Shown here: positions 1-6,944 of the stretch, in pieces
How the letters are laid out: the number at the start of each line of letters is the position of its first letter
Position numbering within the stretch: the first letter of the stretch is position 1
Source: an uncultured Ruminococcus sp.
GTDB lineage: Bacteria > Bacillota > Clostridia > Oscillospirales > Acutalibacteraceae
Assembly: GCA_902797525.1 (NCBI GenBank)
Contig: CADBSZ010000069.1
Span: 1 to 16,778 of the forward strand
Direction of reading: 5' to 3'
DNA: 16,778 bases
Made by a program: the position numbers and the translations under genes
Notes under the pieces: generated by a model
The model's input: only the letters and a program-made list of their open reading frames with translations
Told to the model about the DNA's origin: nothing
Database searches by the model: none

Positions 1-78
1 CAATTGCGCTTTTGCGCAATTGGAAAACGCGCCAAGCGTTTTCTCTCTGATAGAAAGTTGTCTGCTTTCTATCAGAGA
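1..78. repeat. Array of three abutting perfect hairpins
   Basis: Three perfect inverted repeats follow one another with no base between them. Hairpin 1 (1-22) has 9-bp arms (CAATTGCGC) and a TTTT loop. Hairpin 2 (23-43) has 8-bp arms (GAAAACGC) and a 5-nt loop. Hairpin 3 (44-78) has 14-bp arms (TCTCTGATAGAAAG) and a 7-nt loop. All bases outside the loops are paired. The array begins 6 nt past the stop codon of the ABC ATPase, so it would lie in the 3' end of that minus-strand mRNA. No arm is followed by a run of T on the minus strand within view, so it is not a classical intrinsic terminator. It could be an interspersed palindromic repeat, an mRNA 3'-end stabiliser, or the edge of a longer element cut by the window start. 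The structure is seen directly; its role is inference. Confidence 0.8.
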
Positions 79-84
79 ATCGTA

Positions 85-894
85 TTAGTCCGAATACTGA
101 TTGAAACGCGACAAAAATGACTGTGTGCGCGGACTTTGGGGATTTTCAATCACCTGCTGCGGTGTTCCCTCTTCCTCAATCACACCGTCCGCCATGAAGA
201 TAACCTTGTCGGCAACGTCGCGCGCAAAGCTGATTTCGTGCGTGACGACAATCATGGTGCTGTCGGAGCTTTTGAGTCCCTTAATGACGTTGAGCACCTC
301 GCCGGTCAGCTCGGGATCGAGCGCAGAGGTCGGCTCGTCAAAGCAAAGCACGTCGGGATTGAGCGCCAGCGCGCGCGCAATTGCAACACGCTGCTGCTGT
401 CCGCCGCTGAGGTTGCACGGATATTCGTCGCGCTTTTCGGAAAGCCCGACCTTTATCAGCAATTGTTCCGCCTCGGCGTTAATCGCGTCAACCGCGTCCT
501 TATAGGACGAAGCACCCATGTAGGAGCCGTTCTCTTTTATCTGCTCCTTGGCGAGCAGCTTGGGAGCAAGAACCAGATTTTCAAACACGGTATACTGCGG
601 AAACAGATTAAACTGCTGAAACACCATGCCGAAGTGCAGGCGGTTTTTTCGGATTTCCCGGTCGGTTTTCTTGGACGGGTCGTCGCCGTCAAACAGCACG
701 CTGCCATTGACGGAAATCACGCCCTTTTGCGGCGTTTCAAGGAAGTTGATACAGCGCAAAAGCGTAGTTTTGCCCGAACCGGACGAACCGATAATCGCCA
801 GCACCTCGCCCTTTTCGAGCGAAAAGCTGATGTCCTTTAAGACCTCGGTTTTGCCGAAGCTTTTTTGAATGTTATTTACGTTTAAAAATGCCAT
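85..894 (-). CDS. Polar amino-acid ABC transporter ATP-binding protein
   Basis: This is the cytoplasmic ATPase that powers import of a polar amino acid (GlnQ/HisP family). All nucleotide-binding motifs are intact: Walker A GSSGSGKTT at residues 36-44, Q-loop at 93, signature LSGGQ at 162-166, Walker B ending in DEP at 186-188, and the switch His at 219. At 269 residues it is somewhat longer than typical GlnQ proteins (about 240). The extra length lies around residues 115-142, between the Q-loop and the signature. A strong GGGGGAG ribosome site precedes the ATG by about 5 nt. It is the last gene of a binding protein-permease-ATPase operon, 12 nt after the permease stop. Family assignment is firm; the transported amino acid cannot be read from the sequence. 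Confidence 0.95.
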   Translation of the reverse strand: MAFLNVNNIQKSFGKTEVLKDISFSLEKGEVLAIIGSSGSGKTTLLRCINFLETPQKGVISVNGSVLFDGDDPSKKTDREIRKNRLHFGMVFQQFNLFPQYTVFENLVLAPKLLAKEQIKENGSYMGASSYKDAVDAINAEAEQLLIKVGLSEKRDEYPCNLSGGQQQRVAIARALALNPDVLCFDEPTSALDPELTGEVLNVIKGLKSSDSTMIVVTHEISFARDVADKVIFMADGVIEEEGTPQQVIENPQSPRTQSFLSRFNQYSD

Positions 895-906
895 CGCTGC
901 TCCCCC

Positions 907-1560
907 TTAACCCTTGTAGTAATCGAGCTTTTTCTCGATGAAACGGAAAAGAAGCGTCAGCGCGCCGCAGAATATCAGGAAGAAAGCGCCGGTGTAGAAA
1001 ATCGGCCAAATCAAGCCTTCTTTGGTGAAGCGCTCGGCGTTTTTTAAAATCTCACCGACCGCGATAACGCGCGCAAGCGAAGTATCCTTGACGAGCGTGA
1101 TGATTTCGTTGCTCATGGGCGCGACGATACGCTTGATGACCTGGAGCAGCACGACCTTGAAGAAAATCTGGCTTTTCTTCATGCCGAGCACATAGCCAGC
1201 CTCGTACTGTCCCTTGGGAATCGCCTCAATGCCGCCGCGGTAAATCTCGGAAAAATACGCCGCATAGTTGATAATAAAAGCGATAAGCGCAGCGGTGAGA
1301 CGGTCGCTGAATTTAAACGAACCGTCGGTGAGAAGCGGCGGAATGTAGTAAACGACAAAAAGCTGGAGCATCAGCGGCGTGCCGCGAATAATCCAGACAA
1401 AGGTTCTGCAAACGATTTTGAGCGGCTTGAAGCTGGACATTGAACCGAACGAAATAATCAGTCCGAGCGGAAGCGCCGCAAGAAGAGTGACTCCAAAGAG
1501 AATACAATTCTCTTTGAAGCCCTCTAACAGTTGTAGGGTAATGCTTAAAAACTGATCCAT
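907..1560 (-). CDS. Polar amino-acid ABC transporter permease
   Basis: This inner-membrane subunit belongs to the HisM/GlnP permease family. At 217 residues it has the usual length. Hydrophobic segments lie near residues 18-40, 60-75, 88-105 and 185-207, and the family's RGTP motif is at 59-62. The EAA loop that docks the ATPase is visible as EIYRGGIEAIPKGQYEAG at 105-122. The ATG is only 3 nt after the TAA of the binding-protein gene, and no Shine-Dalgarno sequence precedes it (the upstream bases encode the binding protein's KPAA end). Translation is therefore probably coupled to termination of the upstream gene, which would also keep permease output below that of the binding protein. With one permease gene, the transporter is presumably a homodimer. 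Confidence 0.95.
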   Translation of the reverse strand: MDQFLSITLQLLEGFKENCILFGVTLLAALPLGLIISFGSMSSFKPLKIVCRTFVWIIRGTPLMLQLFVVYYIPPLLTDGSFKFSDRLTAALIAFIINYAAYFSEIYRGGIEAIPKGQYEAGYVLGMKKSQIFFKVVLLQVIKRIVAPMSNEIITLVKDTSLARVIAVGEILKNAERFTKEGLIWPIFYTGAFFLIFCGALTLLFRFIEKKLDYYKG

Positions 1561-1563
1561 GGT

Positions 1564-2436
1564 TTATGCTGCGGGTTTAACGAGAAGAAGATCGGTGAGG
1601 TTATATTTCTCAGCAATTTCTGCGAGCTTGCCGCTGTCGGCAACCGCCTGAATCGCCTCGTTAACCTTGGTAAGGGTGTCGCCGCTGTTCTTTCTGAGCG
1701 CAATACCGTACTGCTCGGGAGCGAACGCCTGAGATTCAACAACCGCAAGGTCAGCATAGTCGGAGCCGTCGCGGAGAGTGCCGATGGACATAACGTAGTC
1801 AATTACGGCGATGTCGGCGGTGCCTGCCTTAACCTCGAGAAGCGCGGTAGCCTGCGACTCAACGCTTTCAAACTGCGCGTTTGCAAAGAATGCGTCGCCC
1901 TTGGCAACGTCCTCGCCTGCGGAGCCTGCCTCGGCAACAACGGATGCGTTCGCAACACCCTCGGCGGTGCTGAACTTTTCAACATTTTCTTTCTTGCAGA
2001 CCATTACCTGCTTGTTTTCCATGTAGGGAACGGTAATGTCCATGTTAGCTTTTCTTTCGTCAGTGATGGTAAGACCGTTCCAAATGCAGTCGATTGCTTT
2101 GGAAGAAAGCTCGAGTTCCTTGGAATCCCACTCGATTTCCTGAAAATTCGCGGTCAGACCGAGCTGTGCGCAAACCGCTTCGGCAAATTCGGTTTCAAAA
2201 CCGGTCAGCTTGCCGTCAGCGCCCTTGTAGTTCATGGGCTCAAAATAAGTGATACCGATGGTCATGCTGCCCTTATTCTGAAGATAAGTCCAGTCGTCCT
2301 CGGAAGCGGAATTGGTGGCAACAGCCGCAGTGGTATCCTCTGCCTTAGACTCGGTTTTGTTGCCTGAGCCGCCGCAGCCCGCGAATGCGGTTGCGGTCAT
2401 CAGACCTGCCATTAATAACGCAATGATTTTTTTCAT
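1564..2436 (-). CDS. Amino-acid-binding lipoprotein of ABC importer
   Basis: This is an extracellular solute-binding protein of family 3 (GlnH/FliY type), anchored as a lipoprotein. Residues 1-20 form a signal peptide ending in the lipobox FAGC, with the modified Cys at 21. A Gly/Ser/Thr/Ala-rich linker runs to about residue 45. The binding fold starts at about residue 48 and includes GITYFEPMNY and the TITDERKANMD segment, whose Arg128 corresponds to the residue that usually grips the ligand alpha-carboxylate. Asp213 in AVIDY is a likely amino-group ligand. The start chosen gives 290 residues, because GGAGGA lies 8 nt upstream of this ATG and the signal peptide starts here. An in-frame ATG 27 codons upstream has no ribosome site and would spoil the signal peptide. 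It is the first gene of the operon. Confidence 0.93.
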   Translation of the reverse strand: MKKIIALLMAGLMTATAFAGCGGSGNKTESKAEDTTAAVATNSASEDDWTYLQNKGSMTIGITYFEPMNYKGADGKLTGFETEFAEAVCAQLGLTANFQEIEWDSKELELSSKAIDCIWNGLTITDERKANMDITVPYMENKQVMVCKKENVEKFSTAEGVANASVVAEAGSAGEDVAKGDAFFANAQFESVESQATALLEVKAGTADIAVIDYVMSIGTLRDGSDYADLAVVESQAFAPEQYGIALRKNSGDTLTKVNEAIQAVADSGKLAEIAEKYNLTDLLLVKPAA

Positions 2437-2476
2437 AGTAATTGTCCTCCAATAATGTTTTATGAATACCGGATTA

Positions 2477-2494
2477 TGCGTGCTCGCGCACACA
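2477..2494 (-). promoter_or_regulatory. 5' UTR stem-loop with GNRA tetraloop
   Basis: On the minus strand, TGTGTGC and GCACGCA pair over 7 positions (one G-U) around a GCGA loop. The predicted transcription start for the promoter at 2503-2531 is about 2496, so the transcript would begin almost directly with this hairpin. Such 5' stem-loops can protect mRNA from decay. The pairing is seen; the role is inference. Confidence 0.4.
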
Positions 2495-2502
2495 ACAGAC
2501 TT

Positions 2503-2531
2503 ATTATACATTATCACGTTACTAAAGTAAA
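2503..2531 (-). promoter_or_regulatory. Sigma-A-type promoter of the amino-acid ABC operon
   Basis: On the minus strand there is a -35 TTTACT (2526-2531), a 17-nt spacer and a perfect -10 TATAAT (2503-2508). The predicted start near 2496 leaves a leader of about 60 nt before the binding-protein ATG. The spacing and the perfect -10 make this a convincing housekeeping promoter. I see no obvious operator. Confidence 0.75.
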
Positions 2532-2620
2532 GCGTTTTTTGAAAAAAGTGGGATTTTCAGCCTTTTTCACAGGGGAAACACGCAGATACAAACCTGAAAT
2601 CATAAAGAATTGACCTACTG

Positions 2621-2652
2621 CACAAACAAAGAGCGCACCCGAAGGTGCGCTC
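2621..2652 (-). terminator. Intrinsic terminator of the starch operon
   Basis: GAGCGCACC (2631-2639) pairs perfectly with GGTGCGCTC (2644-2652). On the minus strand the loop is UUCG closed by C-G, the very stable cUUCGg tetraloop. It is followed by the U-rich tract TTTGTTTGTG. It sits 13 nt after the amylase stop codon. Confidence 0.85.
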
Positions 2653-2665
2653 AAAGGAAAACCAA

Positions 2666-5071
2666 TTATTTTAAATAATATGTTGTGTTGCCGATTTTGC
2701 CGGAAATACCGGTGAAGCCGGTTGCGCAGCAAACGTAAACACGCATGTTGGCTGCGCCGATAGAAGAAACAGTCAGCGTGCCGTTGGTAACATTCTTAAC
2801 CTCGCCTGTTACGGCGTCAACGTATCTGCCGTTGGGAATGTTTTTGAAGGTGGCGCCGCCCGAAATAGCTACGCATGCCAGGCTGTCGGTACCGCCCTCG
2901 GTGTAACGGCGGATATATGCCATATCACCGCTGACGTAGGTGGAGGAAGTGGTGTACTGACCTTTTTGCAGCGCAGGAATTGCACGACGGATTTTGTTGA
3001 GCTTCATCAAATGCTGCGACAGTCTGGAATCCAGCGTATCCTTTACCGTGCCGGATGCAGTGTACTCGCTGAAATCAGTTGCATTCACGTCGCCCTCAAG
3101 GAAATCGCCGTAGTACGCTCTGCCGGAATTCTCCAAAGAAATTTCGGTACCCTTGTCAATCCTCTCGCCCTTTTTGAACTCAACCTCGGAACCGTAGTAA
3201 ACGCACGGAATGCCGCGGAAGGTAAACATCAAATCGAGGTTTTCCGCCCATGTCTGCGTACCTCCCGTAAAACGGGTGTTCTCGTCAGGTTGCTCGGGAG
3301 CATAGTCGTGAGAGTCGACATACATTACATTATAGGTTGCGTCGTTGTAGAACTGATCAACGCCCTTGGCAAAGTTGAATGCATTGGACGCACTGCCAAA
3401 CATGCGGTGCATCTGGAAGTCAATTGCTTCCATACCCGAAGCCATGGAGCGGTCGGGCGTGTGGTAGCTGATACCGTTGAGATACGCGTTCTGCGAGGTA
3501 GGCTCAAGGCTCGAGATATTCTGCTCGAAGTTATCCTCCTCGAGATAATGCTGCAGAGCGAGATTCATATTCTCGTTGACATCCTCTTTGGTGGTGCCCC
3601 AGTGCCAGCTTTGCGCCCACTTGGCGTTGGATTCCTTCCATGTGTAGAAAGGTGTGGATTCCTCGGCGTGTCCGCGGTACCAAATCTGCGTGTAACGGGT
3701 GCAGATTTCGCCAAACATCATGAAGTGCGACTTTCCTGCCGCCTTTGCCGCGTCGTAAATCTGCTCGTTGAACATAATATTCAGCGAAACACGGGGCATG
3801 TGGCGAACGGTGTCAACACGGAAGCCGTCGACGCCGCGCGCGATATAGTCGCCGTAGCAATCTACCAAATACTCCGCAACAGCGGGGTTTTCGGTGTTAA
3901 GGTCAACGCAGTCGCCTGCAATCTGGGAAAACTTGGTTGTCCAGTCGTCAAAGTTATGGCTTTGGAAATATCCCGAATGATAGTAGTTGTTGGGGTTGTA
4001 GATGTCGCTGTCGGAAATCTTATCGGTTCCGAAATCCTGAATGTCCGGCTGCGAGCCTTTGGTGTTGCCGATTTCGCCCGGATAGGTAACGTTCTTCATC
4101 AGGTTCAGACGCTGCTGATACTGTGTGCCGCCCGGCTGCGCCCAATAATCCGCCGCCGACTTCAAGCCGTAGGTGTTGAGCAAATAGTCGGTAGGAATCA
4201 TGGAATCCTCAAGGCTGGAAAGATCCTTGGTGGTATCCTTGGTGAAGAGCGGACAAAAATGCGATTCACCAAAGTTGCCGGTGTGATTCCAAACAACGTC
4301 CTGATAAATCTTCATACCCTTTTCGTGCGCCGCACGAAGCAAATCGTCGAAGTCGAAATCATCGCTTTCGTAGCGCGCGTCAACGGTGGAGAAATCCATC
4401 GCGTGATAGCCGTGATAGTCATAGCCCGAAGCGTTGGTGACGATAGGTGTAATCCATACCGCGTTGAAGCCGAGCGCCTTGATGTAATCAAGCTTGTCAG
4501 CCAAGCCCTTGAAGTCGCCGCGCCACGCAGGGTCGGAATCAGGGTTGTTCGCGGTATGGTCGTCCCAGCAATGAACATTGTTGCCGGAGTCGCCGTCATA
4601 AAAACGGGTGGTCATGACAAAGTAGATGGTATCCTCACGGGCGTCGATGTCGTCGCCCTCGGGAATATCAGAGGGATTAGATTTTGTCCAGCGATTGTTT
4701 TTAAAATACCAGTCGGCGGACGCATTGGTTATTTTTTGTTCCTTGGAATACTGCTTTCCGTCCTTGTCGGTGACCAAAACGTTCACCTTGGTAATGTTGC
4801 TGACGGTGTAGTTGTACCAGTCTCCCGAAGCGGTCATCTTCTCGCCGGGATAAGACTGCGACATAGCGCTGTTGGTGGGGAGCGAATTCCAAAGATAAAG
4901 ATAGGGTTGTCCTGTAAGCACATCATTGCTCACATGAATAGTAATGGTTGAAGGTGTGTCTGAAACCTCCGCGTCGTCGGAAACCTCGGCAGCAGAAACT
5001 GCAACGACTCCGACTGCAATTACAATCAGTAGAGCAAGAATGAGTGCCAAAGCTTTTTTCATTCTTGACAT
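2666..5071 (-). CDS. Secreted GH13 alpha-amylase with N-terminal starch-binding module
   Basis: This is an extracellular enzyme that hydrolyses alpha-1,4 bonds in starch. Residues 1-28 are a signal peptide (cleavage near VSA-A). Residues about 40-130 form a CBM26-like module (YLYLWN, then PGEKM, with Trp85, Trp121 and Trp128). The GH13 barrel begins near 147 and shows the conserved regions: DVVWNH 258-263, GFRVDTVRH 416-424 with nucleophile Asp420, FGEI 453-456 with acid/base Glu455, and DSHD 586-589 with Asp589. A long domain-B insertion runs roughly 270-385. A C-terminal beta domain ends at 801. There is no dockerin, sortase signal or transmembrane anchor, so it should be released. The ATG at 5071 has GGAGG 5 nt upstream; an ATG three codons later would be too far away. 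It is cotranscribed with the dockerin protein 15 nt upstream. Confidence 0.95.
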   Translation of the reverse strand: MSRMKKALALILALLIVIAVGVVAVSAAEVSDDAEVSDTPSTITIHVSNDVLTGQPYLYLWNSLPTNSAMSQSYPGEKMTASGDWYNYTVSNITKVNVLVTDKDGKQYSKEQKITNASADWYFKNNRWTKSNPSDIPEGDDIDAREDTIYFVMTTRFYDGDSGNNVHCWDDHTANNPDSDPAWRGDFKGLADKLDYIKALGFNAVWITPIVTNASGYDYHGYHAMDFSTVDARYESDDFDFDDLLRAAHEKGMKIYQDVVWNHTGNFGESHFCPLFTKDTTKDLSSLEDSMIPTDYLLNTYGLKSAADYWAQPGGTQYQQRLNLMKNVTYPGEIGNTKGSQPDIQDFGTDKISDSDIYNPNNYYHSGYFQSHNFDDWTTKFSQIAGDCVDLNTENPAVAEYLVDCYGDYIARGVDGFRVDTVRHMPRVSLNIMFNEQIYDAAKAAGKSHFMMFGEICTRYTQIWYRGHAEESTPFYTWKESNAKWAQSWHWGTTKEDVNENMNLALQHYLEEDNFEQNISSLEPTSQNAYLNGISYHTPDRSMASGMEAIDFQMHRMFGSASNAFNFAKGVDQFYNDATYNVMYVDSHDYAPEQPDENTRFTGGTQTWAENLDLMFTFRGIPCVYYGSEVEFKKGERIDKGTEISLENSGRAYYGDFLEGDVNATDFSEYTASGTVKDTLDSRLSQHLMKLNKIRRAIPALQKGQYTTSSTYVSGDMAYIRRYTEGGTDSLACVAISGGATFKNIPNGRYVDAVTGEVKNVTNGTLTVSSIGAANMRVYVCCATGFTGISGKIGNTTYYLK

Positions 5072-5076
5072 TGTAA

Positions 5077-5081
5077 CCTCC
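5077..5081 (-). promoter_or_regulatory. Ribosome binding site fixing the amylase start
   Basis: GGAGG on the minus strand lies 5 nt before the first ATG and 14 nt before the second in-frame ATG, so it selects the longer reading with the N-terminus MSRMKK. Confidence 0.8.
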
Positions 5082-5086
5082 GTTTA

Positions 5087-6727
5087 TCAGTAGAGTTCGG
5101 CCAGTAATCTCTGAATAGCCGTAACGTCCTTAATGCTGATTCTGCCGTCGCCGTTAACGTCGCCGTGTGCAAGCGTTACGTTATAGCCCTTAAAGGAAGC
5201 GAGATATTTTTGGAGATAGGTAGCGTCCTTGATGTTCACCTTGCCGTCCATGTTGACGTCGCCGGTCTGATAGCTGCCGCTATCGGTGGGCTGAGTCGCC
5301 TGAGTGGGCTTGACGGTGGGCTGAGTCGCCTGAGTGGGCTTGACGGTAGGCTGAGTCGCCTCGGTGGGCTTGACGGTAGGCTGAGTCGCCTCGGTGGGCT
5401 TGACGGTAGGCTGAGTGATAGGAGCGGAGGTAGGAATATCTCCGCCTGTTGCCTTGATGGTGTAAGCCTTATTAACCGTGCTGTTATCGGAAGCCTGAAC
5501 ATAAACCGTTACCTGATAGTCACCCTCGGAATAAGGTGTGAAGGTGAAGGTTTTGTTAAGGGTATAATACGGAGTATTCTGCGCGCCGCTGGGATCAACA
5601 ACAACGTACTTATAGAAAAGCAGGTTGGTGCCTGTTTTACCGCCGCCTGCGCCGACATTGACAGTAACGGGCGAGCCGGTTTTTACATAGCTGTTGTTGG
5701 CGGGCGCAAAGGTTTTGATAACAGGTGTGCTGAGCGCGGAGTCGTCCTCAACGGTGAGCGTGAGGGTGCGGCTGTTTTCGTTGCCCGCGGTGTCCCTGAA
5801 ATCAAAGGTAATGGTATAATTACCGGTTGCAGTGGGAATCCAGGTTACGGTATTGGAAGCCGCAAAGTCGCGGATAACACTGCCGTTTACGCTGAACTTG
5901 TAGCTGACGGATTCGCCGCTGCTTGCAGCCTGCGCGGTGAGCGCAACCTCCATGCCGGTGTAAATGGAAGACGCGGGATCGGCGGAATAACCGGTTACGC
6001 GCAGAGGGCTGGTGTCATATACTTCCCACGTTTTGGCGGAATAGTCATAGATATAGCCGTCCTTTGCGGTGAGGTCGCCGGTTTTGCCGTCATCGCCGCC
6101 GGGATTAAAGATACAGTTTGCAAAGGTTTTGGACGCGGAATACATCCATACGTTGTCGCCGATGTTGGTCATGGCAGCACCCGGCCAGCTTGCATTGGTA
6201 TCGCTGTTGCTGTTCCACATGTAGCAGCGCGGCTGTGACCAGTTGGCGGTATTCTTCAGATATACGGTGGTGCCGCTGCCCGAAGGAGCAGGCGTTTGGG
6301 TAGCCTGCGTCGCCTGGGTTGCCTGCGTAGCGCTTGTACCGGCTTCGGAGTACTGCGACCATGTGCCTGCCTTAAGATCATAAATCTTGCCGTTGCCGCC
6401 GTTACCGGTGTAGGTCAGGTCAGTGGTTTGATTGCCGTCGCCGCCTTCACCCTTATTAAAGATAATGTTGGCGTAATCCTTGGGCAAGGTGTAGGTGTAA
6501 ACGCCGCTTTCGGAAGTGGCGGTCATTTTAACACCCGGCCAATCTGCATTTTTGTCGGAATCACTGTTCCACATATAGCAGTAAACCTGACTCCAACCGT
6601 TGTTGAGTTTGACATAGATGGTGTCGCCGCTTGCCGCGCCTACGCTTGTCGCAAGTCCCAACAGCGCGCAAAGCACCAGCGCTACGCAAAGAACAACGCT
6701 GACGATTTTGTGCTTACTTTTGATCAT
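5087..6727 (-). CDS. Dockerin-bearing non-catalytic starch-binding protein
   Basis: This is a secreted adhesion/targeting protein that should bind starch and plug into a cohesin. In 546-residue numbering: signal peptide 1-34; CBM26-like module 1 at about 36-128 and module 2 at about 153-237, both with a YMWNS ... WPG signature; an ATQ-repeat linker between them; two Ig-like beta domains at about 243-327 and 334-425; a PTVKPTxATQ linker at about 440-481; and a type I dockerin at 488-546. The dockerin loops are GDVNMDGKVNIKD (489-501) and GDVNGDGRISIKD (522-534), with Ca-ligand positions conserved. No glycosidase domain is present. The start at 6727 has GGAGGA about 8 nt upstream; an ATG seven codons earlier overlaps that site. 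It lies upstream of, and 15 nt from, the amylase. It resembles starch-adherence proteins of the R. bromii amylosome in architecture; orthology is not claimed. Confidence 0.92.
   Translation of the reverse strand: MIKSKHKIVSVVLCVALVLCALLGLATSVGAASGDTIYVKLNNGWSQVYCYMWNSDSDKNADWPGVKMTATSESGVYTYTLPKDYANIIFNKGEGGDGNQTTDLTYTGNGGNGKIYDLKAGTWSQYSEAGTSATQATQATQATQTPAPSGSGTTVYLKNTANWSQPRCYMWNSNSDTNASWPGAAMTNIGDNVWMYSASKTFANCIFNPGGDDGKTGDLTAKDGYIYDYSAKTWEVYDTSPLRVTGYSADPASSIYTGMEVALTAQAASSGESVSYKFSVNGSVIRDFAASNTVTWIPTATGNYTITFDFRDTAGNENSRTLTLTVEDDSALSTPVIKTFAPANNSYVKTGSPVTVNVGAGGGKTGTNLLFYKYVVVDPSGAQNTPYYTLNKTFTFTPYSEGDYQVTVYVQASDNSTVNKAYTIKATGGDIPTSAPITQPTVKPTEATQPTVKPTEATQPTVKPTQATQPTVKPTQATQPTDSGSYQTGDVNMDGKVNIKDATYLQKYLASFKGYNVTLAHGDVNGDGRISIKDVTAIQRLLAELY
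5285..5416 (-). repeat. 30-bp in-frame tandem repeat coding the Pro/Thr linker
   Basis: There are four 30-bp units (5285-5314, 5315-5344, 5345-5374, 5375-5404) plus a 12-bp partial unit. Each codes for a ten-residue PTVKPTxATQ repeat. Units 1 and 2 are identical to each other, as are units 3 and 4; the pairs differ at a few positions, including the codon that switches Glu to Gln. This suggests recent pairwise duplication by slippage or recombination. The period is a multiple of three, so copy-number change would only alter linker length. Confidence 0.9.
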
Positions 6728-6753
6728 AATGATGTTCCTCCATATCATTATTT

Positions 6754-6775
6754 GAGTAGTTGTGCACTACTACTC
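6754..6775 (-). promoter_or_regulatory. Dyad in the leader of the starch operon
   Basis: GAGTAGT (6754-6760) and ACTACTC (6769-6775) form a perfect 7-bp inverted repeat around an 8-nt centre. It sits 26 nt upstream of the dockerin gene start. It could be a repressor operator or an mRNA hairpin close to the ribosome site. No convincing -35/-10 pair was found; TATGAT/TATAAA-like boxes occur at about 6786-6796 without a good -35. Confidence 0.4.
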
Positions 6776-6889
6776 CACTTTTACTTTTATATCATACAAT
6801 AAGACAGTTTTTGCTATTTTCTTTTTTAGAAAATAAGCGATTTTTGCTCTGCCAAAATTTATGATGATTTTTTGTGCATTTTTCCTATG

Positions 6890-6921
6890 CGCAAAAAAGG
6901 AGCGCGCCAAAGCGCACTCCT
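6890..6921 (-). terminator. Intrinsic terminator after the M18 aminopeptidase
   Basis: Arms 6898-6907 and 6912-6921 form a 10-bp stem (one G-U on the minus strand) with a 4-nt loop. A run of six A (6893-6898) on the plus strand gives UUUUUU at the transcript end. It lies 23 nt after the stop of the aminopeptidase and separates the housekeeping run from the starch operon. Confidence 0.85.
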
Positions 6922-6944
6922 CTGCAAATTGAAGTCGTATGACA

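Noticed and set aside
1..78. Triple hairpin as a standard rho-independent terminator of the ABC operon
   Set aside because: None of the three stems is followed by a U-run on the minus strand inside the window. A terminator further left cannot be excluded.
2437..2517. 27-codon N-terminal extension of the amino-acid-binding protein
   Set aside because: It would place the lipoprotein signal peptide internally and has no ribosome site, whereas GGAGGA sits correctly before the ATG at 2436. It also overlaps the promoter and leader.
2966..4951. 661-codon open frame on the plus strand opposite the amylase gene
   Set aside because: The translation is low-complexity, matches no family I know and has no ribosome site. 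The minus-strand frame has a full set of GH13 motifs, so this is an antisense shadow caused by codon bias.
5285..5416. Regular 30-bp repeats as a CRISPR array
   Set aside because: The units are contiguous with no unique spacers and lie in frame within a linker of a secreted protein.
5165..6238. 357-codon open frame opposite the dockerin protein
   Set aside because: Repetitive Leu/Gly/Arg translation that mirrors the linker repeat; no signal peptide or domain.
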